A DNA stretch of 64,000 bases, taken from Chloroflexota bacterium. GTDB taxonomy: Bacteria; Chloroflexota; Anaerolineae; UBA2200. The stretch is from assembly GCA_030607875.1 (NCBI GenBank), contig JAUWJD010000013.1, forward strand, positions 1-64,000, written 5' to 3'. Positions within the stretch are counted from its first letter, which is position 1. Each line of letters begins with the position of its first letter. Below, piece by piece: positions 16,857 through 25,425 of this stretch. The notes under the pieces were generated by a model. The model made no database searches, had not been told where the DNA came from, and was given only the letters and a program-made list of their open reading frames with translations. The position numbers and the translations under genes were made by a program.

Positions 16857-16890
16857 AGACCCCAAAAGTTTGCCAAAGCCTTTGGGGTCT
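16857..16890 (-). terminator. AGACCCC-type hairpin after small membrane protein
   Basis: AGACCCCAAA (16857-16866) pairs with TTTGGGGTCT (16881-16890). It lies 15 bp behind the stop codon of the minus-strand small membrane protein and can end its transcript. Related hairpins stand at 17188-17217 and 31538-31636. Confidence 0.5.
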
Positions 16891-16905
16891 GCCAAATGGA
16901 TTGCA

Positions 16906-17076
16906 CTAGAAGCCTTTGGTGGTATTGCCCAGAAACAGCAAGATATAGCCCAGCAGGATCAGCCAGAAGGCATAGGGCGCTGCGGGGGCCAGGCCAGCGA
17001 ACTTGCCCAGCAGGCCCAATGCTACCAGGACGACGCTGATCATGAAAGTGGCCTTTGTGGGTCGCGAAAGCCGCAT
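16906..17076 (-). CDS. 56-residue two-helix membrane protein
   Basis: The frame from ATG (17076-17074) to TAG (16908-16906) has a near-perfect ribosome-binding site (AAAGGAGGTG on the minus strand, about 17094-17085). The product begins MRLSRPTKATFMISVVLVAL and has two hydrophobic helices (about 9-29 and 34-51) separated by a short Ala/Pro loop, ending NTTKGF. Small proteins with this plan (basic start, FW..VLLG in the second helix) are common in Chloroflexota; their role is unknown. A hairpin follows. It is easily missed because it is under 60 residues. Confidence 0.7.
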   Translation of the reverse strand: MRLSRPTKATFMISVVLVALGLLGKFAGLAPAAPYAFWLILLGYILLFLGNTTKGF

Positions 17077-17116
17077 CCGAATTCACCTCCTTTCTTCCAC
17101 GCGTTCAAGATCAGGA

Positions 17117-17181
17117 GCTCGTAGTGATGGCTTCAGCCGTTGTGGAGACGGGGGGCGCGACCAAAGTCGCCACTATGCATG
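17117..17181. repeat. imperfect palindromic repeat (GCGACCAAAGTCG type)
   Basis: The right part, GCGACCAAAGTCGCCACTAT followed by GCATG (17157-17181), pairs loosely with GTAGTGATGGCTTCAGCCGT (17121-17140). A close copy of the right part stands at 24565-24589. It is a dispersed short palindrome. Confidence 0.5.
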
Positions 17182-17187
17182 TACACA

Positions 17188-17217
17188 AGACCCCAGAAGA
17201 CTCTGACCTTTGGGTCT
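17188..17217 (-). terminator. AGACCC-type hairpin at end of glycoside hydrolase gene
   Basis: AGACCCCA (17188-17195) pairs with TTGGGTCT (17210-17217), one mismatch. It overlaps the stop codon of the minus-strand gene. Confidence 0.4.
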
Positions 17218-18449
17218 CATGGCTGCCTGCTGGCCGCCTGAATCACTTTCCACACCGGGTCCTCCGCAAAGTAGCCGTACACGCTGCAAAAGTATTGGAT
17301 GTGGCTGCCCATGTCCACACCGCCGTGGGCGTACTCCCACAGCAGGTAGCCGTCAATGCCCGCCTCCAGGCTGTGTTGGATGTCTACGGCGACAGCCTGG
17401 GCACGGCGTTGCAGGGCATCCCCACCCAATGGCTGGCAGCTTTCGTCGTGGCCGCGCATCGCCGTCTCTCCCAGGTAGAGTGGCTTGCCCAGTTCGCGGG
17501 CGATGGCGATCTCCTTATCCAGCTCTCCCTGAGCAAGCTTGCCCACTTCGTTGTGCACGCTCACTACGTCGATGGTGTCCAGAGCGTGTATGCGGCGGAA
17601 GGTGGCGATTGCCTGCGGTGAGAATCCAGCGCGCTGCGTGCCAACGGCGACCAGGTGGTTGGGATCCAGCCGCTTTACCGCTTGCGACGTCACCTGCGCC
17701 CAATGGTAGAGTGCATCCCAGCAGTCTTGGCCCGAGTCCTTGGCCGGGCAAGTGGGTTCATTCATCAGCTCCCACATCAGCACTTCGGGGCGCTCAGCAA
17801 AGCGCCCCACGATGCGGCGGATGTGGGGCAGGTCTTTGGTCAGGTACTCAACCCGGAACCAGTGGCCGCTCTCCTGCCCGAAAAAGTCCTGTAGCGTGAG
17901 CACCACACGGATATCGTACTCGCGCGCCAGGTCCAGCATGCGCTCTACGCGATCCAGGTCGCACCAGGGTTCAACCCATACCCGGATGGCCTGTACGCCG
18001 TTTGCCGCCAGGTAGGCGACGGTTTTCTCCATTCCCTCTTCGGGGAAGAATGGCCCGGCCAGATAGGACACATTCACCCCGATGAAGGTGTACGGCTGCC
18101 CATCGAGTTGAAGGTTCTCCCCCCGTCGCCTCACAAAGCCGCGCGATGCGCCCAGGGAAGGGGAGCCAGCACTGGCAGATCGAGGCCTCGGCAGCGGCAG
18201 CAGTGCCGAGAATGCCTTGTCCAACGGTGATGGAGAGAATTGTAGGCTGGGGATCAGGAGGGGGATGAACACGTGGTAGGGCTGCTGGATCCCAGGCAGG
18301 TATACCCTGGACTGTTGCGACGTGGTTGTGGGCAACTGTCCCTGGGCATGGCCTGACGCCATGTGGGTCAAGATCACCAGCAAACAGGCCAGGGCCAGCC
18401 AGGTTGCCTTGCGGATGCAATTTCCGGGTGGGCGTACTCTTGGTGTCAT
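17217..18449 (-). CDS. secreted glycoside hydrolase, GH5-like (mannanase/cellulase fold)
   Basis: The product is 410 residues. A signal peptide or membrane anchor lies at about 13-36, then a Pro/Ser-rich linker with RVYLPGIQQ and FIPLLIP. The (beta/alpha)8 domain starts near 110 (LQLDGQPYTFIGVNVSYL). Catalytic acid/base is E231 in LMWELMNEP, nucleophile E328 in PLYLGETAM; SVHNE (297-301) and LLWEYAHGG (369-377) fit the family. It likely hydrolyses beta-mannan or another beta-linked glycan outside the cell. The start at 18449 follows GAGAGGGACAGGA; an upstream in-frame ATG would push the signal inward. The promoter is at 18470-18498. Confidence 0.78.
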   Translation of the reverse strand: MTPRVRPPGNCIRKATWLALACLLVILTHMASGHAQGQLPTTTSQQSRVYLPGIQQPYHVFIPLLIPSLQFSPSPLDKAFSALLPLPRPRSASAGSPSLGASRGFVRRRGENLQLDGQPYTFIGVNVSYLAGPFFPEEGMEKTVAYLAANGVQAIRVWVEPWCDLDRVERMLDLAREYDIRVVLTLQDFFGQESGHWFRVEYLTKDLPHIRRIVGRFAERPEVLMWELMNEPTCPAKDSGQDCWDALYHWAQVTSQAVKRLDPNHLVAVGTQRAGFSPQAIATFRRIHALDTIDVVSVHNEVGKLAQGELDKEIAIARELGKPLYLGETAMRGHDESCQPLGGDALQRRAQAVAVDIQHSLEAGIDGYLLWEYAHGGVDMGSHIQYFCSVYGYFAEDPVWKVIQAASRQP

Positions 18450-18469
18450 TCCTGTCCCTCTCGGATCCC

Positions 18470-18498
18470 ATTGTAGGCCAAGAATCACACAGCAGCAA
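18470..18498 (-). promoter_or_regulatory. promoter of glycoside hydrolase gene
   Basis: On the minus strand TTGCTG (18498-18493), 17-bp spacer, TACAAT (18475-18470), about 20 bp before the chosen start. Confidence 0.5.
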
Positions 18499-18531
18499 AT
18501 GCCTGCGGTTTGGCAAAAGCTCAGCTCGGTT

Positions 18532-18560
18532 TTGACCCCATGAAGGAGATAATCCATAAT
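18532..18560 (+). promoter_or_regulatory. promoter of CAP-domain gene
   Basis: TTGACC (18532-18537), 17-bp spacer, CATAAT (18555-18560). It diverges from the hydrolase promoter. Confidence 0.5.
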
Positions 18561-18644
18561 ACGTGGCCAAGCCTTGTGGACATGGCTACGCCGTCCGATG
18601 CGACCTCATCTGTTGGCAGGAGACAACGCTTGGAGGCATTCGAG

Positions 18645-19874
18645 ATGACGATGAGAAGACGCAGCATGTGCTTTGGTCTGGCCCTGTGCCTACTGCTGGG
18701 CTTGCTGGGGACGGTGATTGCTGCGCCGCCTAATCCACACAGCAGGCCGAAGTTGGGCACGCCCGTCTTCCTACAGCAGCCCCCTGTTGCCCTGGCCTAT
18801 TCGGGCTGTGGTGGTGTGATCGCGCCGACGGTCCGGGCGGACTATGAGCAGCAGGTAGTCGAGCGCGTGAACGCCATCCGTGCTTCCCATGGACTGCCAC
18901 CTCTGAAGCGGGTGACGCCCCTGGATCAGGCCGCGCGGTACCACGCTACCGACATGGGGCAGGACGACTACTTCGACCACGACAGCTATGACCGCAGCGG
19001 AGGAAATCTGGTCTTTGCCTGTGGCTGGGATGCACGGATCCGTTCCTACTACACCAACTGGGCGAGCATCGCGGAGAACATTGCTGCTGGATATCCCACC
19101 CCGCAGAGCGTCATGGATGACTGGATGGACAGTGCAGGGCACCGGGACAACATCCTCCGCTCCGCCGCCTGGGAGATCGGCGTGGGCTACTACGAGGGCA
19201 GTGGGCAATACCGCCGCTACTGGGTCCAGGATTTCGGGCGAAGGCACGGTGTGTACCCACTGATCATCAACCGCGAGGCCGCCTCCACCAACTCGCCGAA
19301 CGTCTTCCTGTACATCCACGGTCAGTGGAATTCGATGCGCCTGCGCAACGACAAGGGGTCTTGGACTGCCTGGCAGCCCTTCCGCTCAACGCTCAACTGG
19401 ACGTTGCGCAGCGCGGAAGGCACCCGCACGGTGTGGGTCGAGTTGCGCAGCGGCAACCAGACCGCAACCAGCAGCGATATGATCTACCTTACTGCGCCAG
19501 CTACCCTGGGCAACCTCCCCGATGCGGTGGAGTTCACCTACAGCATCCCTGACGGGCAGCTGTTTCCCCGATCCTACCGCGTGGGGCCTCAGAACGTAGG
19601 CAACGACGTCCCGCTCACCTGGCAATTGAGCACGTCCGGAACGTGGTTCAGGCTCTCCACTACGCAGGGCATCACGCCTCACTCGTTCTGGATCATCCCT
19701 GCCACTTTCAATACCAACAGCCCAGCCACCTACAGCGGTACGGTCACGGTGACGGTTGTGGATCCTGCTGGGGTAGCCGGATCTCCGCACACCATTCGCC
19801 TGACGCTGCGCGTAGTCAATGCGCGCTACCACTACGCGTATCTCCCTGTCGTTGTGAAGAGTCACCTACGCTGA
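18645..19874 (+). CDS. secreted CAP/SCP-domain protein
   Basis: The product is 409 residues. Signal peptide 1-26 (RRRSMCFGLALCLLLGLLG). The CAP domain covers about 65-205, with H100 and E144 (SIAENIAAGYPTPQSV) and H166 (DSAGHRDNI) as the conserved cavity residues. Bacterial CAP proteins are extracellular, some metal-binding and some acting on lipids or glycans; the role here is open. A middle beta-domain and a C-terminal Ig/BACON-like domain follow. The end, YHYAYLPVVVK, is a motif often seen at the end of exported Chloroflexota proteins. The start follows TTGGAGG (18630-18636). Confidence 0.8.
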   Translation: MTMRRRSMCFGLALCLLLGLLGTVIAAPPNPHSRPKLGTPVFLQQPPVALAYSGCGGVIAPTVRADYEQQVVERVNAIRASHGLPPLKRVTPLDQAARYHATDMGQDDYFDHDSYDRSGGNLVFACGWDARIRSYYTNWASIAENIAAGYPTPQSVMDDWMDSAGHRDNILRSAAWEIGVGYYEGSGQYRRYWVQDFGRRHGVYPLIINREAASTNSPNVFLYIHGQWNSMRLRNDKGSWTAWQPFRSTLNWTLRSAEGTRTVWVELRSGNQTATSSDMIYLTAPATLGNLPDAVEFTYSIPDGQLFPRSYRVGPQNVGNDVPLTWQLSTSGTWFRLSTTQGITPHSFWIIPATFNTNSPATYSGTVTVTVVDPAGVAGSPHTIRLTLRVVNARYHYAYLPVVVKSHLR

Positions 19875-19959
19875 TGTAGCGCTCGCTACGAACCTTTTTG
19901 CATGTTGTTCGCAGTAGTGGGTAGCTGTGTAGATGATGCGGACGAATTACCTACTGCTT

Positions 19960-20160
19960 CGTGCACCAACAGTTCGTGCTCTGCATGTGCTCTGCATGCC
20001 CCGTGGGCACCTGCGGGCGACGGGCGACCTCCGAAGGTCTTGGCAAAGGCAAGGCCGCAGGCGACAGTTCGTCCCGCACCGACGGGATGGCGTTGATGGG
20101 ATTGCTTAAGCCCTTTGGCTCGATTATCACATAGAAACGACTGCCGGAGTTTAGCAACCT
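19960..20160 (-). repeat. mosaic repeat, copy C (with inserted module)
   Basis: Reverse complement of copy B: ATGTGATAATCGAGCC and GCTAAACTCCGGCAGTCG are shared, and AAGCAGTAG at the far end. A module of about 100 bp containing CTTCGGAGGTCGCC and CATGCAGAGCACATGCAGAG is inserted. That module also stands at 2070-2145. The block CAGTTCGTCCCGC is shared with copy A. Confidence 0.6.
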
Positions 20161-20180
20161 TCGGCGCAGTACTCTGTAAT

Positions 20181-20203
20181 AGCCCGCTGGAAGCGGGCTT
20201 TAT
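20181..20203. terminator. bidirectional intrinsic terminator
   Basis: AGCCCGCT (20181-20188), GGA loop, AGCGGGCT (20192-20199), then TTAT. It lies between the convergent CAP-domain and SpoIID genes. Confidence 0.6.
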
Positions 20204-20232
20204 GCCTTCAGCTCGGCGCACATGGGAGCGTG

Positions 20233-23200
20233 TTATCCGCCCCACTCGCCTGGACAGCTTCGTCCGAGGTTACTACTCACCAGAATAAGGTCTCTTACGT
20301 CGACCTGCCCGTCGGCATTGATGTCAGCGTAGGGATTGCGCCCCACGTTGCCCAGGCTGGAGGCGACGATGATCAGGTCCAACAAGTTGACGGTGCAATC
20401 GGCGTTCGCGTCACCGGCTCGGAGCGTGAGATCGGGCAGCATGGTCTCAGCTCCGGCTGAGACGACAACCTCTTCCCGATGGGCCTCCAGGTAGCCAGGC
20501 ATGCGCACTGTCACCGCATAGACGCCGCCCAACAAGTCAAGCAGCAGATAACTGCCATCCGTGCTGGTGGTGGTCAAGGCGACATCGGCAATGCGAACCG
20601 TTGCCCCATGCTGCAGGCTGCGCCCCTGCAGGTTGACCCGGCCGCGGATCCAGCCAAGTCGAGGCTCCTCCGTAGGTGTGGGGCTTGGGATAGGGGTCGG
20701 TGAAGCCGTCGGCGTCCGTGTCTGCGTAGCCGTAGGTGTTGCTGTAGGCGATGCGGTTGCTGTCGCTGTAGCGCTTGCGGCAGGACTCGGCGTGGAGCTT
20801 GGCGTAGCGGCCGGCGTCGGTGTCTGCGTCAGCGTCTCCGTCTGCGTAGCCGTAGGTATCGCCGTAGGCGATGCGGTGGGGCTCAATGTCGGGCTTGGCG
20901 TGGCCGTGGTGATCAGAGTCTGCGTAGCCTTGGGCGAAGCGGTCGCCGTGGCGGTCGGTATCGGTGTGGGCAAGGCGTATGCCGTGCTCTCTCCCATGTT
21001 CGCCGCACGGTCCGCAATGCGGAACCGCAAGTGGCTGCCCTCGACCTCAGGCGCGCTGACCAATACGATGCTTGTGGTACCCTCCGTGGCGGTGAGCGTT
21101 GCTGTCTGCCACGTTCCCCAGCTCTCGCCACCGTCTCCTGAAGTGGCGAACTCGGCGCTGCCTACCTGCAAGCCGGATAGTTCGTCACGCACTTGCGCGT
21201 GTCTGCCATCCCAGCCTAGCCACTGCGGTGGCTCGGTGTCCAGGACCACGCTGGTCGAGTACACCGGGGAGACGTTGCCTGCAGCATCAATGTAGCGCAC
21301 GGCGACCTCCTTGGGCCCGTCCCCTCCGGACAGCGTCCACTGTGCGTTCTGGGCATAGGCGCGTGGCGAGCTGAAGAGGTACACGCGGTCCAGGTACAGG
21401 TCGCTCTGCGCGGTGTAGAAGGTGCGGAACTCGAGGCCGTAGCTGTCGTGCCGGTAGTAGCTAAAGTCCAGGTATGGTTCCTGATAGGCAAGCCTCCGTG
21501 CGAAATCCTGGCCCGTAAGATCCTTGCTGACGTGGGTGTTCCGGCCAAAGTTGTCACTCACATCTATCATGGCTACGCGGGCAGCGGTCCCGTCGTCTGC
21601 CGTCTTCAGCCGGAAGAAGACGCGGTAGCTGCGACCAGTAGGCAGTTCCTTGAAATAGGGCCCGTACCACCAGCCAGCCGGGTCACTGCCGGCAGGTCCC
21701 ATCCAGGCCTGGCCGTTCCATGCATCCGCATCGCTGACCTGGCCGCCGGTCTGGTGGGGCATGTCCTCACCTTCCCAGTGCCAGCCGTTGCTGAACAGCA
21801 TCTGCGCGGCGTCGTCGGCCCAGGTCTCTAGAGTGACTTGCCGTGCGTTGTGGAAGGTGGGCCCGCTGAGACTGCCGGCAGGTTGTGCGTGGTCAACATT
21901 GACTGTCACAGTGTGCTCTGCCCGCAAGTCAACGGCTGTGCGCGCCTGCACGCGCAGTTCATGTGGCCCGCTGCCTACGCTGTTGGTGTTCCACTTCCAG
22001 GAGAATGGTGCGCTGGTGTCGGCGGCCTTCCATGTTCCATCGACATAGAAATCAACCCGGGTTGCCCGGGGGCTGGCAGTGACCGAGCAGTCCACCATAC
22101 CGCCCACCTCCTCCCCCGCAATGGGTGCGTCTATGCGCACGTTGGGTGGGATCTGAGCCATGCGTGCCAGGGCTGCCTGCCGAATCGCTGGCAACCGCGC
22201 ATAGGCATATCTGCCGGGGCAGGTAGTCTGTGCCCCGTCTCGATGGCCCATCACCTTGGGCAGATCTTGGTCAATGAAGAAGCCGTGTCCGGTGGGGTCC
22301 ACAAAGTGCAGGTTGCCCTTCCAGGCGACCATCTCCACCAGCGACTCTTCGGCGGCGGTGGGCAGTTCAACTTCGTCGTAGTTGCCGATGACTGAGAGGC
22401 CGATGGAGCCCCAGGCGTACTGCTTGGCGTGTCCGCCGACCACGCCTTCTCCACCCCTGCGGCCCTCATAGATGCGTCCTTGGGCATCGATCAGGTAGTT
22501 GTACCCGATGTCACCCCAGCCACGCGTTACACCATGGTAATAGTAGATGGCACGCACCGTAGCCGCGGGATCCAGGCCGCCGTTGGGCGTAGCGGTGTGA
22601 TGGATAACGAACTCGCGTATGGGCCGGTATTCTGGCGGCCAGTTCCACAGGCTTTCATCCGCTCCCCATGCGGCACGCGAAATGATGACCGGTCCCCCCT
22701 CCGGGGGCGAGATGGAAATGGCCAGCGCCTGGTCGGCCGTCGGGCCGATGCGCGAGTCGATGGCAATCAGCGTCAGCGAAGCCAGCATTGGGCTGAGTCC
22801 AGTCTGGCTGCTGGCAAGAGTGAGGCGGTACTGCAGGTAGGGCCCGCGCAAGTAGATCAATTCGCCGTAGTCGAGGAGAGTCTCTTCGCGCTCGGCGTCC
22901 ATCGGCGGCACCACCTGCCAGTCGAACCAGGTGCTGCCGTCGGTGCTGCTGCGCAAAGCGATGGACAGATCCGTCCCCGGGGGCACCTTGCTCAGCCAGT
23001 GGGAGCCGATGGCCACGAACTCGATGGGCGCCAGTTTGATCGTAGAAGTGTACACACCATAGGTGTGGTCTGCCGCCAGCCTCACTTCACCGTCGCCTTC
23101 GCTGGTCAATACCGTGTTGTAGCCCACACCCTGGGAGAAATCGGCCAGCGTGCTCTGGGTCCACTGCCAACCCTGCGTGCTCTGGGGTGGTGGCTGCGGT

Positions 23201-24633
23201 GTGGGCGTCGGCAGTGCGGTGTCGCGCAGGCGCACCGTCGGCCCGCTCAGCGTACCGCTTGCGGGGAGAGACACTGCTGGATTATAGCCATCCTCGAAGC
23301 GAAAGGCGTAGGTGTGGGTGCCAACGGGTAACAAGGTGCTGTAGCGGTAAAGTGTGCTGCCGCCTCCCGCGCCTGGCACCGCGCTCATGCTGTAGGTGTG
23401 GCTGTCGATGTACAGGTTAGCCGCGATCGGCGGATCGGCACCCTCATAGAGCACCTCGTAGGTGAACAGCGTGGCCGTATCGCCCTCCTCGGGAAGGGCG
23501 CGACCGTTGCTCAAACTGTGTGGTGGCAGCGCGCTCACCTGCACGTCGGTGTAATAGTGCATCAAGATTTCGGCATAGCTGTGCCCGCTTTCGGCCAGCA
23601 CACGTGCCCCCTGCTGGCACATGCCTACCCCATGTCCGTAGAAGAGGTTGAAGCCACATGGGCAGGAGACGCTGCGGCAATAGGGCAGGGCGGCCTGCCA
23701 GACGTCCTCCGAGTTGTGGGTGTGCCCGTCGCAGTGGGCGTAGAAGAAAGCGCGGATGATATTGCCGGCGTGGGTTGCGGCCACGTTGTGCGTTCTGTCT
23801 ACCGCCTGGTCGGTGGTTTGGTAGTGTATCGGGCTCCACACCTGGCAATGCTCGGTAGTGCAGACATCCGCCCCGACGTCTGCGTGACGGTGCGAGGTTG
23901 CGGCATAACAGCGCGCAGCGACGGCCTGGGCCTTCAACGCCTCCATTGGCCAGTAGGGAGGCATCTCACTGGGCAGCACTCCTTTGATATACTCATCAAA
24001 GCCCATGACTACAACGATGCCGTCCAGCATCAAGACGCGAATGGTGGCGGGGAGCTGGGTCAGGCCAGTTGCGGCAAAGCCTTCGGCCCGCACCGCCTCC
24101 AGTTCTTCAGCCGACAGTTGAGGGCCCGCAGTCTGGCGAAAGATCTCGTCGAGTGTTGCACGCTGTTCAGGGGAGGGCGAGACCAGGACCATGGCAAAGT
24201 CAACCGTGGTAGCCCTGTCCTGGCGCGCTCTCTGGCGGGTCATGGACATGGCGATGTATCCCTCTGCCTGGACGCGCACTTCATACGTGCCCGGAGCGAC
24301 GAGGAGGCTGTAGCGTCCCTCCGCGTCAGTGGTCGTCTGGGCGTCGCCAGCAGTGACCCATGCACCGGCAATGGGCTGCTGGCTGAGCACATCGGTTACT
24401 CGTCCGTCGAGGGTGCCTGTTTGTGCGCGGACCAATACTTTGCCAGCAGGCCACAGCAGCCCTCCCACCAGCATCAAGAGCATGGCCAACGCGAGCATGT
24501 GCCGCAGCGAATGGCCGTTTATCACGCCATTCGCAGTGTCAACCTTGGTCGTTATGGCCTTGGAGCGACCAAAGTCGTCACTGCGCATGCAGGATCTCGA
24601 CGTATTGATCGCTTTCTGCAAGATCTCGTTCAT
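20233..24633 (-). CDS. giant exported SpoIID / PGRP-amidase / dockerin protein
   Basis: The product is 1466 residues. A membrane anchor or signal lies at about 45-70, then a carboxypeptidase-regulatory-like beta-domain (74-155). A SpoIID-like domain (about 195-365) carries YIKGVLPSEMP, LKAQAVAARCYA and GHGVGMCQQGA. A long beta-rich part follows, then an N-acetylmuramoyl-L-alanine amidase/PGRP domain (about 645-800; SRAAWGADES, FVIHHTATPN, GYNYLIDAQGRIYEGR, GHRDGAQTTCPG). Beyond are Ig-like and carbohydrate-binding-like domains, a Thr/Pro/Ala-rich linker (about 1215-1330), a second regulatory-like beta-domain, and a dockerin (1404-1466; GDANADCTVNLLDLI and ADINADGQVDVRDLILVSSN). It should act on peptidoglycan outside the membrane. 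The ATG overlaps the sirtuin stop (ATGA). A dispersed palindrome (24565-24589) lies inside the N-terminal coding part. Confidence 0.82.
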   Translation of the reverse strand: MNEILQKAINTSRSCMRSDDFGRSKAITTKVDTANGVINGHSLRHMLALAMLLMLVGGLLWPAGKVLVRAQTGTLDGRVTDVLSQQPIAGAWVTAGDAQTTTDAEGRYSLLVAPGTYEVRVQAEGYIAMSMTRQRARQDRATTVDFAMVLVSPSPEQRATLDEIFRQTAGPQLSAEELEAVRAEGFAATGLTQLPATIRVLMLDGIVVVMGFDEYIKGVLPSEMPPYWPMEALKAQAVAARCYAATSHRHADVGADVCTTEHCQVWSPIHYQTTDQAVDRTHNVAATHAGNIIRAFFYAHCDGHTHNSEDVWQAALPYCRSVSCPCGFNLFYGHGVGMCQQGARVLAESGHSYAEILMHYYTDVQVSALPPHSLSNGRALPEEGDTATLFTYEVLYEGADPPIAANLYIDSHTYSMSAVPGAGGGSTLYRYSTLLPVGTHTYAFRFEDGYNPAVSLPASGTLSGPTVRLRDTALPTPTPQPPPQSTQGWQWTQSTLADFSQGVGYNTVLTSEGDGEVRLAADHTYGVYTSTIKLAPIEFVAIGSHWLSKVPPGTDLSIALRSSTDGSTWFDWQVVPPMDAEREETLLDYGELIYLRGPYLQYRLTLASSQTGLSPMLASLTLIAIDSRIGPTADQALAISISPPEGGPVIISRAAWGADESLWNWPPEYRPIREFVIHHTATPNGGLDPAATVRAIYYYHGVTRGWGDIGYNYLIDAQGRIYEGRRGGEGVVGGHAKQYAWGSIGLSVIGNYDEVELPTAAEESLVEMVAWKGNLHFVDPTGHGFFIDQDLPKVMGHRDGAQTTCPGRYAYARLPAIRQAALARMAQIPPNVRIDAPIAGEEVGGMVDCSVTASPRATRVDFYVDGTWKAADTSAPFSWKWNTNSVGSGPHELRVQARTAVDLRAEHTVTVNVDHAQPAGSLSGPTFHNARQVTLETWADDAAQMLFSNGWHWEGEDMPHQTGGQVSDADAWNGQAWMGPAGSDPAGWWYGPYFKELPTGRSYRVFFRLKTADDGTAARVAMIDVSDNFGRNTHVSKDLTGQDFARRLAYQEPYLDFSYYRHDSYGLEFRTFYTAQSDLYLDRVYLFSSPRAYAQNAQWTLSGGDGPKEVAVRYIDAAGNVSPVYSTSVVLDTEPPQWLGWDGRHAQVRDELSGLQVGSAEFATSGDGGESWGTWQTATLTATEGTTSIVLVSAPEVEGSHLRFRIADRAANMGESTAYALPTPIPTATATASPKATQTLITTATPSPTLSPTASPTAIPTATQTETLTQTPTPAATPSSTPSPAASATATATASPTATPTATQTRTPTASPTPIPSPTPTEEPRLGWIRGRVNLQGRSLQHGATVRIADVALTTTSTDGSYLLLDLLGGVYAVTVRMPGYLEAHREEVVVSAGAETMLPDLTLRAGDANADCTVNLLDLIIVASSLGNVGRNPYADINADGQVDVRDLILVSSNLGRSCPGEWGG
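24565..24589. repeat. GCGACCAAAGTCG repeat inside a coding region
   Basis: GCGACCAAAGTCGTCACTGC and GCATG match 17157-17181 except for about four positions. The copy lies within the first 25 codons of the SpoIID gene. Confidence 0.5.
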
Positions 24634-25403
24634 GTGCTTCCTTTGAGCTCCCTCACTCTAGCGGCGATCTGCGGGAGGATGACCGCTACATCCTCATGGA
24701 TGACGACAGCAGCCTGTGTATCCATCACCGTGGGCTGGTAGTTGACCAGGATCACTTCTGCTCCGTGCTGCCTGGCACGCATCGGCAGCCCCGCGGCCGG
24801 GTAGACTTCCAGCGAAGAGCCAGTGACCAACATGACGTCGCAACGTTCTGTCTCCTGCTCGGCTTCCAGCAGCACGTCCATGGGCAGCAGCTCACCGAAG
24901 AGCACCACGTCGGGCTTGAGCAGGCCGCTGCAGGCCGGGCAATGCGGGACCTCGCCGCTGGCCACGAAGGCTGGCCACAACTCGTGACTGGGCACCTTGT
25001 GGCCGCAAGCTGTGCAGGTGGCGCTGCGCACGCTGCCGTGCAGCTCCAATACGCGCTGGGAGCCTGCTTTGTGATGCAGTTCGTCGATGTTCTGGGTAAT
25101 AACGGCTTTGAGCACGCCGATCCGCTCCAGGTCCGCCAGCGCGGTGTGTGCAGGGTTGGGCCGTGCCTCCATCATCTGTTTGGCCAGGGGGCGGATCCAA
25201 TCGTAGAAAGCCTGCGGGTTGTGCTGGAAACCATAGATGGAAGCCACCACCATCGGATCCACTTGTTCCCACAGCCCAGAGCCTGGGCTGCGAAAGTCAG
25301 GCACGCCGGAAGGCGTGCTGTGACCAGCGCCCGTAAGCGCCACCGCATGCTGGCTGGCGGCCAGGATTTCGGCGGCCCGTTGTATCTCGTCCTCAAAAGG
25401 CAT
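24630..25403 (-). CDS. cobB: sirtuin-type NAD-dependent protein deacylase
   Basis: The product is 257 residues. It removes acyl groups from lysines using NAD. GAGHSTPSGVPDFRSP (26-41) binds NAD, TQNIDELHHKAG and the catalytic His in LELHGS follow, and a zinc site is formed by CTACGH and HCPACSG. KPDVVLFGELLP and GSSLEVYPAAGLP complete the family pattern. It overlaps the downstream SpoIID gene by 4 nt, so they are translated together. Upstream, in the same direction, lie the GxxExxY element and endonuclease V, so the original operon was probably nfi-sirtuin-SpoIID. Confidence 0.88.
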   Translation of the reverse strand: MPFEDEIQRAAEILAASQHAVALTGAGHSTPSGVPDFRSPGSGLWEQVDPMVVASIYGFQHNPQAFYDWIRPLAKQMMEARPNPAHTALADLERIGVLKAVITQNIDELHHKAGSQRVLELHGSVRSATCTACGHKVPSHELWPAFVASGEVPHCPACSGLLKPDVVLFGELLPMDVLLEAEQETERCDVMLVTGSSLEVYPAAGLPMRARQHGAEVILVNYQPTVMDTQAAVVIHEDVAVILPQIAARVRELKGST

Positions 25404-25425
25404 GTCTCACTCCTGGTAGCCTATC

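Noticed and set aside
20233-20420. dockerin as proof of a cellulosome
   Set aside because: Dockerin-like repeats are common in Chloroflexota and archaea without cellulosomes; no cohesin or scaffoldin is in this window.
20561-21295. Val/Gly/Ala-rich open frame on the plus strand
   Set aside because: It is the complement of the Thr/Pro-rich linker of the SpoIID protein; the repeats give an artificial open frame.
23398-24741. 447-codon open frame opposite the SpoIID gene
   Set aside because: Shadow frame; the opposite strand carries recognisable SpoIID domains and a signal segment.
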